From: Burkholderiales bacterium 67-32
GTDB lineage: Bacteria > Pseudomonadota > Gammaproteobacteria > Burkholderiales > Burkholderiaceae_B
DNA: 64,000 nucleotides
Assembly (NCBI GenBank): GCA_001898625.1
Contig: MKUP01000032.1
Coordinates: 154,831-218,830 of the forward strand
Direction of reading: 5' to 3'
Shown here: positions 24,172 through 32,930 of the stretch, piece after piece
Position numbering within the stretch: position 1 is the first letter of the stretch
Layout: every line of letters starts with the position of its first letter
Position numbers and translations under genes: made by a program
The notes under the pieces: model-generated
Seen by the model: the letters and a program-made list of their open reading frames with translations, nothing else
Databases searched by the model: none
Told to the model about the DNA's origin: nothing

Positions 24172-24873
24172 ATGTCCCGGCGGCTCCGTCATCTAATGGC
24201 GTGCATCGACCCGACCAGGACGAAGCAATTGATCGATATTTCGCAGCATCCCGACTACGCCTTCTTCCGCGAACGCGGCTTTGCCGTGCGGCTGGGGTTC
24301 GGCCGGCGGCCCGCGGTCATGGTGGTGGACCTGACCAACGGTTTCACCGACCCGTCGCGTCCGCTGGGCGCCGATCTCTCGGCCCAGGTCGATGCCACCA
24401 ACGCCTTGCTGGACGCCGCCGCCGGGAAGGGCGTGCCGGCCATCTTCACCTGCGTGCGGTACGACGATCCGCTCATGCGCGATGCCGGCCTGTGGGCGAT
24501 CAAGCAGAAGGGATCGATGTCGCTGGCGGCCGAGGGCGATGGCCACCACATCGATGCGCGGTTGCATCGCCGGGAACACGACATCGTGCTGGTCAAGAAG
24601 TATGCCTCGTGCTTCTTCGGCACCGACCTCGCGTCCCGCTTGCAGAACCTGGGTGTCGATACGCTGATCCTGACGGGCACCTCGACCAGCGGATGCGTGC
24701 GCGCCACCGCGGTGGACGCCTGTCAGTTGGGATTCCGGCCCATGGTGGTGCAGGAGGGCGTGGGGGACCGCTCGGCCGCGGCGCATACGCAAAGCCTGTT
24801 CGACCTCGACACCAAGTACGGCGACGTGGTGGGCCTGCAGGAAACGCTGGCCTACCTGCGGGGACTGGCCTAG
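24172..24873 (+). CDS. Isochorismatase-family cysteine hydrolase
   Basis: 233 residues from ATG 24172; ATG 24199 would also fit and neither has a clear ribosome site. The catalytic triad of the family is seen as Asp53 (VVDLTNGF), Lys142/143 (VKKYASCFFGT) and Cys175 (TSGCVRATAVDA). It is closest in character to N-carbamoylsarcosine amidase-type hydrolases, which cleave amides or carbamoyl groups. It has no neighbour besides a GntP permease gene 86 bases downstream, so uptake and hydrolysis of the same organic acid amide is conceivable. Confidence 0.88.
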   Translation: MSRRLRHLMACIDPTRTKQLIDISQHPDYAFFRERGFAVRLGFGRRPAVMVVDLTNGFTDPSRPLGADLSAQVDATNALLDAAAGKGVPAIFTCVRYDDPLMRDAGLWAIKQKGSMSLAAEGDGHHIDARLHRREHDIVLVKKYASCFFGTDLASRLQNLGVDTLILTGTSTSGCVRATAVDACQLGFRPMVVQEGVGDRSAAAHTQSLFDLDTKYGDVVGLQETLAYLRGLA

Positions 24874-24959
24874 GCGGGCGGGGCGTCGGGTACGGACCGG
24901 AGACTGTCGTATCGGCATGAGATCATGGGGCTTTGCCACGCCTTGCCCGAAGGAGTCCC

Positions 24960-26366
24960 ATGACCAGCATGTTCGCCATCGTCGTTTCCCTGGCGCTGTT
25001 GATGTACCTGGCCTACCGCGGCGTTACCGTGCTGCTGCTGGCGCCGCTGATGGGCGCGCTGGCGGTGGTGCTGTCGGGCGATGCCGCGCTGCTGCTGCCC
25101 ATCTATACCGGCACGTTCATGACCGCCCTGAGCGGCTACGTGTTGCAGTTCCTGCCCATTTTTCTGCTGGGCTCGCTGTTCGGCCAGTTGATGGCCGACT
25201 CGGGGGCGGCCAATACGCTGTCGCGCTGGATCGTGGCCAGCGTGGGCGAGAAGCATGCCATCGTCACCGTGGTGCTGGCCTGCGCGCTCCTGACCTATGG
25301 CGGCGTGTCGCTGTTCGTCGTGGCCTTCGCGATCTATCCGGTCGCGGTCGACCTGTTCAAGGCGGCGCGGATTCCCAAGCGGCTGATCCCCGCCACGATC
25401 GCGCTGGGGGCCTTCACTTTCACCATGACGGCCTTGCCCGGCACGCCCGCCATCCAGAACGCGATTCCCATCCCGTACTTCGGCACCAACGTCTTCGCCG
25501 CGCCGGGGCTGGGCATCATCGCGGCCGCGATCATGTTCGGCGGCGGCACCTGGTGGCTGCGCCGCCGCGCCGCGGCCGCCCATGCCGCGGGCGAGGGCTA
25601 CGGCGACCACGACGACGCGCAGGCGGGCGTGCCCACGGACGCGGAACAGGACGCCCGGTGGTCGGTCATGCCCGTGTCGCTGGCCCTGTTGCCGCTGCTG
25701 CTGGTGGTCGGGATCAACGCCCTGTTCACCTATGTCGTGTTCCCGGCGGTGGATTTCTCGTTCCTGGCCCAGCGCTTCCCCGACCTGGCGCCGCAGAAGA
25801 TCGTTGGCCTGTGGGCGCTGATCATCGCGCTGGCCACGGCCTGCACGGCGCTGGTGCTGCTGAGGCTCAAGCACTGGAGCAACCTGAAGAACACCATCAA
25901 CCAGGGCGTGTTCGGTTTCATGCTGCCGCTGTTCAACACGGCTTCCGAGGTCGGCTATGGCGCGATCATCGCGGGCCTGGCCGGGTTCGCCATCATCCGC
26001 GACGCGGTGCTGAACGTGGCGCCCGGCAATCCGCTGATCTCCGAGGCGGTGGCGATGAACGTGCTGGCGGGCATCACGGGTTCGTCCTCGGGCGGCTTGA
26101 GCATCGCCTTGCAGACGCTGGGCCAGGACTACCTGCGCATGGCCCACGAGGCGGGCATCAGCGCCGAGCTGATGCACCGCGTGGCCGTGATGGCCGCCGG
26201 CGGCATGGACACCTTGCCGCACTGCGGCGCCATCATCACGCTCCTGGCCATCTGCAAGCTGACGCACCGGCAGTCGTATGGGGATATCGCCGCGGTGACG
26301 ATCCTTTTTCCGCTGCCGGCGCTGGCCCTGGTCATCGCGCTGGGCACGATGTTCGGCGGGTTCTGA
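24960..26366 (+). CDS. GntP-family permease
   Basis: 468 residues from ATG 24960, with AGGAG upstream. About twelve hydrophobic segments are visible with a hydrophilic loop near residues 215-240 (rich in Asp/Glu). The pattern LTYGGVSLFVVAFAIYPVAVDLF near residues 110-132 and a C-terminal GGMDTLPHCGAIITLLAICKLTH are typical of GntP-type gluconate/organic-anion:proton symporters. It probably imports a hydroxy or keto acid across the inner membrane. Possibly cotranscribed with the isochorismatase-like gene. The gene ends seven bases before a convergent TonB receptor gene. Confidence 0.9.
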   Translation: MTSMFAIVVSLALLMYLAYRGVTVLLLAPLMGALAVVLSGDAALLLPIYTGTFMTALSGYVLQFLPIFLLGSLFGQLMADSGAANTLSRWIVASVGEKHAIVTVVLACALLTYGGVSLFVVAFAIYPVAVDLFKAARIPKRLIPATIALGAFTFTMTALPGTPAIQNAIPIPYFGTNVFAAPGLGIIAAAIMFGGGTWWLRRRAAAAHAAGEGYGDHDDAQAGVPTDAEQDARWSVMPVSLALLPLLLVVGINALFTYVVFPAVDFSFLAQRFPDLAPQKIVGLWALIIALATACTALVLLRLKHWSNLKNTINQGVFGFMLPLFNTASEVGYGAIIAGLAGFAIIRDAVLNVAPGNPLISEAVAMNVLAGITGSSSGGLSIALQTLGQDYLRMAHEAGISAELMHRVAVMAAGGMDTLPHCGAIITLLAICKLTHRQSYGDIAAVTILFPLPALALVIALGTMFGGF

Positions 26367-26373
26367 GGAAGGC

Positions 26374-28557
26374 TCAGAACTTGTACTTCAGGCTGACCGT
26401 GACGTTGCGCGGCGCGCCGTAGGTCAGCTGGCTATAGGCCGCGAACATGCCGTAGTACCGCTTGTCGAACAGGTTGTTGATGTTCAACTGCGCGGTCATC
26501 TGCTTGTTGATCTCGTAGCGGGCCATCAGGCCGACCAGGGCATAGTCCTTCTGTTCGACTTTCTCGACCACGCCCAGCGGGTTCGTGGCGTGCGTGTAGG
26601 TCTTGCCCTGCCAGCTCAGGCCGCCGCCCAGCGTCAACCCGTTCCATGCGCCGGGCAGGCGGTAGGTGGTGAACAGGCGGAACAGCCGGCGCGGATACAG
26701 GCTGTTCACGTCCGTGCCGTCGGCGGCCTTGGCCCGGAAATGCGTGTAGCCGGCGCTCAGGTTCCAGTTGGGGGCCAGTTCGCCCGCGACTTCCAGCTCG
26801 AAGCCCTTGCTGGTGGCCCCGTCCACGGCGCGGTAGGCCATCTCCGGAGGATTGGTTCCGGGCACCGTGTCCGTGGTCTGTTGCGCCAGGTTGTTCTGCT
26901 TGATGTGGAACACGGACGCGGACGCGTTCACCCGGCCATCCAGGAATTCGCCCTTGATGCCGGTTTCCATGGCCTTGCCCTTGACGGGATCGAGGTAGCG
27001 CCCGGTGACGTCGCGCGCGTTCTGCGGCAGGAAGATGTTGGTGTAGCTGGCGTAGAGCGAGTACGTGTCGTTCAGGTCGTAGATCACGCCGGCGTAGGGC
27101 GTCACCTCGTTGTCGCTCTTGAGCTCGTAGGCGCCGCTGTACGCCACGTCGCCTTTCTTCCGGTAGTTGGTGACCCGGGCGCCGAGGATCACCTTGAGCG
27201 GATCGGTCACGTTGAAGCGCGCGACGCCGTAGATGGCCTGCTGGGTGGTCGTGCCGTTCTCGTAGAAGGTGGGGGCGCCCCAGCTGGGTTCCGGGAAGGA
27301 TCCGTTCCAGGCGTTGAAGTCCGGCGCGAGACCGCCCGCTGGATTGGCCGCGCGGGCATCGGCGTTGAACTTCTGGTTGGCGTAGACGTAGCCGAAGGCC
27401 AGTTGATGCTTGCGTCCCAACAGTTCGAAGGGACCGTCGGCCTGCACCGCCACGTCGTCCTGCGTCGTCTTGACGTCATAGGAACCGGCGAAGGTGGTCA
27501 TGCCCAGCCCGGTCGTCCGGTCGGGCGCGCCCGACAGGTAGAGCAGATAGGAGTCGGCCTTGCGCTCGCTGCGGTTGTAGCTGAGCTTGACCCGCCAGTC
27601 GTTGTCGAAGCGGTGCTGGAGCGAGGCGAAATAGGTCTGGTAGGTCGTGTCCCAGCGCGTCCAGTCGGCCGCCGCGCTCTTGGAGCGGTCCCAGTTGGCG
27701 GGGGTGCCGTCGCTGTACCATAGCGGCAGTCCCCCCCACATCGGCCCGCGCGCCTTGCTCTTCTGGTAGCTCAGGCCCGCCGTCAGCAGGGTATTGCTGG
27801 TCAGGTCGGCTTCCAGCGTGGCGAACAGGGTCTGGTTCTTGTTGCTGAGCCGGTCGACCCAGCTGTCGCGTTCCGCGTGTTCGCCCACCACGCGCAGCCG
27901 TACCGTCTTGGCTTCGTTGACCGGCGTGGACAGGTCGACCATGCCGCGGCGCTGGTTCCAACTGCCCAGGTCCAGTTCCGCGGCGCCGGTGAATTCCTTG
28001 CTGCTGGCCCGCTTGCGGACCATGTTGATGGCCGCGGAAGGGTTGCCCGAGCCGGTGGTCAGCCCGGTCGCGCCGCGCACGATTTCCACCCGGTCATAGG
28101 TGACCAGGCTGCTGAAGATCTCGCCCGAGCTCCAGGGCTGGTCCCAGGTGGTCGGCACGCCGTCGACCATCAGCGCATTGATGTCGAAGCCGCGGGCATT
28201 GAACTGGGCGCGATGGGTCTCGTACTGGTTCACAGAAACGCCCGTGGTGTTGTTCAGCACGTCCGTGATGGTCTGCAGTCTCTGGTCTTCGAAACGCTGC
28301 TGCGTGACCACGGTCACGGACTGGGGCGTGTCGCGCAGGCTCAGGCCCAGCGGGGTGGCGGTGCGGGAAGGGCCCGTCGTGGTGTACGAGCCGGTGCCTT
28401 CGGTGGTAGCGGCGTCTTCGCCCTGGGGAGAGGCGTTCACCGTGATTTCCGGCAGCACGGCTGGCGTTTGTTGCGCCAGGGCGGACAACGGCAGGGCTGC
28501 GGCGAGGCACAGGCTGAGTTGCTTGAGTCGAACGGGTACGGTTGGGCGGGCTGCCAT
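26374..28557 (-). CDS. TonB-dependent siderophore receptor
   Basis: 727 residues. The signal peptide ends after SALA (about residue 28). A TonB-box-like segment (LPEITVNAS) follows. The plug domain (about residues 60-170) has SVTVVTQQRFEDQRL and GVSVNQYETHRAQFNARGFDI, as in ferric-siderophore receptors of the FpvA/FhuE type. A 22-strand barrel follows, ending NVTVSLKYKF. It imports ferric siderophores through the outer membrane with TonB energy. A Fur-box-like sequence lies 43-61 bases upstream (28600-28618). No siderophore synthesis genes are nearby. Confidence 0.93.
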   Translation of the reverse strand: MAARPTVPVRLKQLSLCLAAALPLSALAQQTPAVLPEITVNASPQGEDAATTEGTGSYTTTGPSRTATPLGLSLRDTPQSVTVVTQQRFEDQRLQTITDVLNNTTGVSVNQYETHRAQFNARGFDINALMVDGVPTTWDQPWSSGEIFSSLVTYDRVEIVRGATGLTTGSGNPSAAINMVRKRASSKEFTGAAELDLGSWNQRRGMVDLSTPVNEAKTVRLRVVGEHAERDSWVDRLSNKNQTLFATLEADLTSNTLLTAGLSYQKSKARGPMWGGLPLWYSDGTPANWDRSKSAAADWTRWDTTYQTYFASLQHRFDNDWRVKLSYNRSERKADSYLLYLSGAPDRTTGLGMTTFAGSYDVKTTQDDVAVQADGPFELLGRKHQLAFGYVYANQKFNADARAANPAGGLAPDFNAWNGSFPEPSWGAPTFYENGTTTQQAIYGVARFNVTDPLKVILGARVTNYRKKGDVAYSGAYELKSDNEVTPYAGVIYDLNDTYSLYASYTNIFLPQNARDVTGRYLDPVKGKAMETGIKGEFLDGRVNASASVFHIKQNNLAQQTTDTVPGTNPPEMAYRAVDGATSKGFELEVAGELAPNWNLSAGYTHFRAKAADGTDVNSLYPRRLFRLFTTYRLPGAWNGLTLGGGLSWQGKTYTHATNPLGVVEKVEQKDYALVGLMARYEINKQMTAQLNINNLFDKRYYGMFAAYSQLTYGAPRNVTVSLKYKF

Positions 28558-28599
28558 TTTCTCCCTCGTGATGGTCGGTTTGAGTTCCCCAATTTATTA

Positions 28600-28618
28600 A
28601 ATAATAATTGTTTTCATT
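28600..28618 (-). promoter_or_regulatory. Fur-box-like site upstream of the TonB receptor
   Basis: An AT-rich 19-base stretch (reverse strand AATGAAAAC-AATTATTATT) matches the 19-base Fur consensus at about 11 positions. It stands out in GC-rich DNA and lies just upstream of a siderophore receptor, where iron-dependent repression by Fur is expected. Confidence 0.5.
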
Positions 28619-28690
28619 TGTACTTATGTTTACTTTTTGTTCGAATGTTTGCTGGAGGCAACAGCGGGGCCTTGGGCGGAGTGCGGCCTG

Positions 28691-29920
28691 CTAGCTGATG
28701 ACGCGCCGTTCCCGCAAGGCCTGGATCGCAGCGTCGTCCAGTTCCGCGAGGCCGTGCAGGACCGTGTCCGTGTGCTCGCCCAGGTAGGGCGCACGTACGA
28801 TGTCCACCTTCGAGCCGGACAGCCGGATGGGCATGCCGACGGTGGCCCACGGGCCGCGCCGGGCGTCGTCGATGGGCACGTACATGCCGCGCTGCCGGAC
28901 GTGTTCGTTGCCGGCCAACTCGCCCGTGCCCAGTACGGGCCCGCAGGCGACGCCCAGCCTGGTCAGGGCCTCGAACATTTCCGTCTTGGTGTGGCGCCGG
29001 GTGACGGACTCGATACAGGACCAGAGTTCGTCCTGGTTGCGATGCCGCGCGGCCGGCGTCGCGAAGCGCAGATCGCGCGCCAGCGCCTCGCCGCCCAGGA
29101 AGCGGGCCAGGGGTTCCCAGGTGTCGTCTTGGAGCACGATGTAGAGATAGTCGTTGGGGCCTTCGGGACTGCACCGCACGGTGTTGCCCGGCAGGGCGCC
29201 GCCCGAGTGGTTGCCGGCGCGGGGCAGGTCGCCGACGCTGCCGGGCGGGGAGCCGTCCTGCCCGTGGGCCAGCCGCTGGTGGTCGCGCCACTTGATGCGG
29301 CCCAGGTTCATGACGGCGTCCATCATGGCGCATTCGACCCGCTGGCCCAGGCCGGTGCGCGTGCGCTGGTGCAGGGCGGCCAGCAGGCCGATGGCCAGGT
29401 GCAGGCCGGTGCCCGAGTCGCCGATCTGCGCGCCGCTGACGGTGGGGGTGCCGTCGGCCGTGCCGGTCACGCTCATCGCGCCGCCCATGGCCTGGGCGAT
29501 GTTCTCGTAGGCCTTGAGGTCCTTGTAGGGGCCGGTGTCGCCGAAGCCCTTGATGGAACCGACGATCAGCCCCGGTTGGGCGGCGTGCAGGGTTTCCCAG
29601 CCCAGGCCGAGCCTGTCCATGACGCCGGGCGCGAAATTCTCGACCAGCACGTCGCAGCGTTCGGCCAGCCGCAGCAGCAGTGCCACGCCTTCGGCCTGCT
29701 TGAGGTCGATCACCACGGATTGCTTGTTGCAGTTGAGCATCGAGAAATACAGGCTGTCGATGCCGTCGGCGTGTCGCAGGTGGTGGCGCGTGATGTCGCC
29801 CTGGGGCGGTTCGACCTTGATGACCTCGGCGCCCAGCCACGCCAGCAACTGGGTCGCGCTCGGGCCCGCCTGGACATGGGTCAGGTCGAGTATCCGGACG
29901 CCATGCAGCGATGTCTCCAT
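28691..29920 (-). CDS. CaiB/BaiF (type III) CoA-transferase
   Basis: 409 residues from ATG 29920, with AAGGA upstream; an ATG six codons earlier is also open. Family marks: GVRILDLTHVQAGPSATQLLAWLGAEVIKVEPP at the N-terminus and the catalytic Asp168 in QIGDSGTG, matching Asp169 of formyl-CoA transferase. The enzyme moves CoA between carboxylic acids in the cytoplasm. The alpha/beta hydrolase gene lies 77 bases upstream on the same strand. The pair are probably part of the IclR-controlled cluster that continues on the plus strand at 31934-34547. Confidence 0.9.
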   Translation of the reverse strand: METSLHGVRILDLTHVQAGPSATQLLAWLGAEVIKVEPPQGDITRHHLRHADGIDSLYFSMLNCNKQSVVIDLKQAEGVALLLRLAERCDVLVENFAPGVMDRLGLGWETLHAAQPGLIVGSIKGFGDTGPYKDLKAYENIAQAMGGAMSVTGTADGTPTVSGAQIGDSGTGLHLAIGLLAALHQRTRTGLGQRVECAMMDAVMNLGRIKWRDHQRLAHGQDGSPPGSVGDLPRAGNHSGGALPGNTVRCSPEGPNDYLYIVLQDDTWEPLARFLGGEALARDLRFATPAARHRNQDELWSCIESVTRRHTKTEMFEALTRLGVACGPVLGTGELAGNEHVRQRGMYVPIDDARRGPWATVGMPIRLSGSKVDIVRAPYLGEHTDTVLHGLAELDDAAIQALRERRVIS

Positions 29921-29997
29921 TCTGGAATCCTTATCCATGGGCCGGGCGAAAAAAAACAGGCCGCAGCCTGTTCGAAGTGTATTGCAGGGCGGTTCGC

Positions 29998-30786
29998 CTA
30001 GCGCGACCCGGTGTAGCGCTCGACGTGTTCGACGAAGCGGGCGGGATCCTCGATCATGGGGAAGTGTCCGCAGCCTTCCATGATGGCCAGGCGATCGGGC
30101 GGCAGCGCCTGGCGCAGCGCGTCCAGGCCGTCGCCCACCGGGCCTTTCGAGCCCAGGATCGCGAAGGTGGGCACGCGGGAGCGGGCCAGTCCCTGCGGGG
30201 CGTCGTAGCCGCGCAGTCCCCACATCGCGTCCATCATGGCATGCGCGCCGGCCTTGCTGCGGTCGATGTTCCAGCGCTGGTGCAGCGCCGGCGTCAGGTT
30301 GCCGACGCGGGCGGCCACGTTATCGAAGGTCTGGATGGGCAGCGCGAAGTTGCTTTCCACATAGGCCCAGCGGTCCGCCCAGGCCTGGGCCGAGCGGATG
30401 GGCGTTTCCACCAGGATGACGGCGCGCATCCGCTCCGGATGGTGCTCGGCCAGGGCCAGGCAGATGACGCCGCCTATGGAGGTCCCCAGCACGGTGGCCT
30501 GGGCGAGCCCATGCTCGTCCATGAAGGCGGCCACGGCGCGGGCATACATGGGGTAGGTCCAGTGATGGACGAGCGGATCGGAATCCCCCTGGCCGGGCAG
30601 GTCGATGGCGTACACGTGGTGGCGCCGGGCCAGGTCTTCGATCACGAACTGGAACTCGAAGACGGAACTGCCGTTGCTGTGCAGGAGGATCAAGGGCTCA
30701 CCCTGGCCGGCCTCGACGTAATGCAGCCGCGTGTCCCCCAGTGCCGTGAAGCCTTCCTTCCATCGAGGATCCGAACTTCCAACCAT
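29998..30786 (-). CDS. Alpha/beta-fold hydrolase
   Basis: 262 residues from ATG 30786, with GGAG upstream. The fold's nucleophile elbow is GTSIGG (Ser103), the oxyanion region is LLHSNGS near 35-41, and the catalytic His is His239 (GCGHFPMIE). It lacks a signal peptide. Family members hydrolyse esters, lactones or C-C bonds of ring-cleavage products. The divergent IclR gene starts 170 bases away, with an operator candidate at 30916-30930. It probably acts on a product of the monooxygenase encoded at 32931 or an intermediate before CoA activation. Confidence 0.88.
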   Translation of the reverse strand: MVGSSDPRWKEGFTALGDTRLHYVEAGQGEPLILLHSNGSSVFEFQFVIEDLARRHHVYAIDLPGQGDSDPLVHHWTYPMYARAVAAFMDEHGLAQATVLGTSIGGVICLALAEHHPERMRAVILVETPIRSAQAWADRWAYVESNFALPIQTFDNVAARVGNLTPALHQRWNIDRSKAGAHAMMDAMWGLRGYDAPQGLARSRVPTFAILGSKGPVGDGLDALRQALPPDRLAIMEGCGHFPMIEDPARFVEHVERYTGSR

Positions 30787-30915
30787 ATTTGTGCCTGCTC
30801 CAGGTCCTTGTCCGCCGGATGCTGGCGGGACGGGTTGATCGTGCGGCCAGTCTAGCGAGCGGGGTCCGGCGCCATCAACGGCGTTGCGGGCGATTTCCCG
30901 CGGTCCTGCCAAATA

Positions 30916-30930
30916 TTCCGTATCATGGAA
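30916..30930. promoter_or_regulatory. IclR operator, site 1
   Basis: TTCCGTATCATGGAA lies in the gap between the alpha/beta hydrolase and the IclR gene, 27 bases before the IclR start. It matches the reverse complement of site 2 (31849-31863) at 14 of 15 positions. It is flanked by further symmetrical AATATT/ATATT sequence. It could serve both divergent promoters. Confidence 0.65.
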
Positions 30931-30956
30931 ATATTCTTCAAGATAACCCACGAGAC

Positions 30957-31814
30957 ATGGCCACGACGAGATCGACGACGCGCATGGAAGGCGCGCAAAG
31001 CACCGCCCGCGCGGCACTGCTGCTGCGGACGCTGGCGACCTTCGGCTCCATGGGGGCGCCGCTGATGGACATCAGCCGGCTGACCGACCTGCCCAAGGCC
31101 ACGGTGCACCGCCTGCTGGCGGCCATGGTGGACGAGCGCCTGGTCGAGCGCCCGGCGGGCACGCGCAACTACCGGCTGGGGCCGGACATCTTCGCTTTCG
31201 GCATCGCCGTGCGTTCCTGCTTCGACCTGCAACCGCTGGCCGGCGCGTCCCTGGCCCGTCTGGCCGAAGGGACGGGCACAGCGGCGTATCTGGGCGTGCG
31301 CAGCGGCTACGACATGCTGTGCCTGGACAAGCACGTGGCCGTGGCCGACGAGGCCGGCCTGCTGCTGGAGGTGAACGACCGCTGGCCGCTGGGCATAGGC
31401 TCGTTCAGCCTGGCCGTGCTGGCCTTCCTGCCCGAGCCGGAAATCCAGGACGTCATCGGCTTCAACCGCCGCCGAGTCCGCCCCGAGGACACCCTGACCT
31501 TCGAGCACATCGCCGAGTCCATCGTGAAGACCCGCCGCAACGGCTATGCCCGGCGCACGATGCGCTCGTACAAGGGGAACGCGGGCGTGGCGGTGCCGAT
31601 ACTGGACGAGCGGAGCTATCCCATCGGCTCTTTGTGCGCGGTGGCCGAGGCCAGCCGCATGAAGGGCGGCTACCTGCAGGAACTGGTGGGCAGGCTGCGG
31701 CACGAGGCCGCGCTGATCGCCAAGCTGTACGAAAGCGCGCGCCTGCAACAGCAGCAGGAAGAGAAGTGGCGCGTGGCGGTGCGCGGTTCGGGGTCGCGGC
31801 ACCTGCTCGGGTAG
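30957..31814 (+). CDS. IclR-family transcriptional regulator
   Basis: 285 residues from ATG 30957. A winged helix-turn-helix spans about residues 15-75 (DISRLTDLPKATVHRLLAAMVDERLVER). The effector domain runs from ~90 to 270 (FDLQPLAGASLARLAEGTGTAAYLGV, then GYARRTMRSYKGNAGVAVPIL). It lies between a minus-strand hydrolase/CoA-transferase pair and a plus-strand Bug/monooxygenase/reductase operon. Nearly identical palindromes precede both this gene and the Bug gene, so it very probably controls both sides as well as itself. Confidence 0.92.
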   Translation: MATTRSTTRMEGAQSTARAALLLRTLATFGSMGAPLMDISRLTDLPKATVHRLLAAMVDERLVERPAGTRNYRLGPDIFAFGIAVRSCFDLQPLAGASLARLAEGTGTAAYLGVRSGYDMLCLDKHVAVADEAGLLLEVNDRWPLGIGSFSLAVLAFLPEPEIQDVIGFNRRRVRPEDTLTFEHIAESIVKTRRNGYARRTMRSYKGNAGVAVPILDERSYPIGSLCAVAEASRMKGGYLQELVGRLRHEAALIAKLYESARLQQQQEEKWRVAVRGSGSRHLLG

Positions 31815-31848
31815 GCGATTCCGGACTTGTCCCATCGTCGTCCATGAA

Positions 31849-31863
31849 TTCCATGATATGGAA
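31849..31863. promoter_or_regulatory. IclR operator, site 2
   Basis: TTCCAT-GAT-ATGGAA is a perfect palindrome with a three-base centre, 70 bases before the Bug start at 31934. It is the counterpart of site 1 at 30916-30930. Confidence 0.65.
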
Positions 31864-31933
31864 CCTGGACCGTTCTTTCTGGTGATCCTCCTGCCTATAC
31901 TGGCGTCCATCAAAACGACAGGAGGAGATCACC

Positions 31934-32905
31934 ATGTCCGTGCACCGCTGGCTCGCGGGATCGATGCTGGCCATCGCGGCAATCGCCGCGCCCTGGGCCG
32001 CGCATGCCAACGACACCTACCCGGACCGCCCCGTGCGCCTCGTCGTGCCGTTCGCGCCCGGCGGCTCGAGCGACATCGTCGGACGCGTGTTCGGCGAATA
32101 CCTGCAGAAGAAGACGGGGCAGCCCGTGGTGGTCGAGAACCGCGCCGGCGCCAACGGCATCATCGGCACGCGCTACGTCAAGGAAGCGGCGCCCGACGGC
32201 TATACGCTGGAATTGAGCACCAACACCACGCACGCCGCCAACGTCAGCCTGTACAAGCAGCTTCCCTATGACGCGATGGCGGACTTCGAACACATCGCGC
32301 CCTTCGGCCTCTCGGCTTCGGTGGCCATGGTCGGCAAGGAGTCGGGCATCACCTCCGTCCGCCAACTGGCGGACTACGCCAAGGCGCACCCCGACAAAGC
32401 CTTCTTCGGCTACTACAACTCCGCCTCGCAGATGTCGGGGGAACTGTTCCGGCTGAAGTCCGGCGCGCCGCTCAAGGGCGTGTCCTACAAATCCATCGGC
32501 AACGCCACCTCGGACCTGCTGGGCGGCCACATCCAGGTGATCTTCATGGAGTACCTGCCCGCAGTCGGCCAGATCCCGGGCGGCAAGCTGGTGCCGCTGG
32601 GCGTGACGGCCGCCAAGCGCTACGGCGCCTGGCCCGACGTGCCCACCATCGCCGAGACCTACCCGGGATACGAGCTCGACTTCCACCTGGGGCTGGTCGC
32701 GCCCAAGGGCACGCCCGCGCCCATCCTCGCCAAGCTGCACGCCTGGATGGACGAGGCCGCCCACGACCCCGCCTTCGTCGCCAAGCTGAACGAACTGGGC
32801 ATGGAGCCGCTGCCCATGAGCCGGCAGGAATACGTGCGCTTCTCGCGCGAAAAAATCGACTACTGGGCCCGGCAGGTCAAGGCCGCCGGCGTGCCGCCGC
32901 AATGA
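31934..32905 (+). CDS. Bug-family periplasmic receptor
   Basis: 323 residues, ATG preceded by GGAGGAG. The signal peptide ends after AAHA (about residue 25). Family marks: YPDRPVRLVVPFAPGGSSD, GQPVVVENRAGANGIIG and APDGYTLEL. It is the first gene of an operon with a luciferase-like monooxygenase and a flavin reductase, all downstream of IclR site 2. It likely binds the monooxygenase substrate in the periplasm. No permease genes are adjacent. Confidence 0.92.
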   Translation: MSVHRWLAGSMLAIAAIAAPWAAHANDTYPDRPVRLVVPFAPGGSSDIVGRVFGEYLQKKTGQPVVVENRAGANGIIGTRYVKEAAPDGYTLELSTNTTHAANVSLYKQLPYDAMADFEHIAPFGLSASVAMVGKESGITSVRQLADYAKAHPDKAFFGYYNSASQMSGELFRLKSGAPLKGVSYKSIGNATSDLLGGHIQVIFMEYLPAVGQIPGGKLVPLGVTAAKRYGAWPDVPTIAETYPGYELDFHLGLVAPKGTPAPILAKLHAWMDEAAHDPAFVAKLNELGMEPLPMSRQEYVRFSREKIDYWARQVKAAGVPPQ

Positions 32906-32930
32906 CATCGCAACGAGATAGGACATAGAC

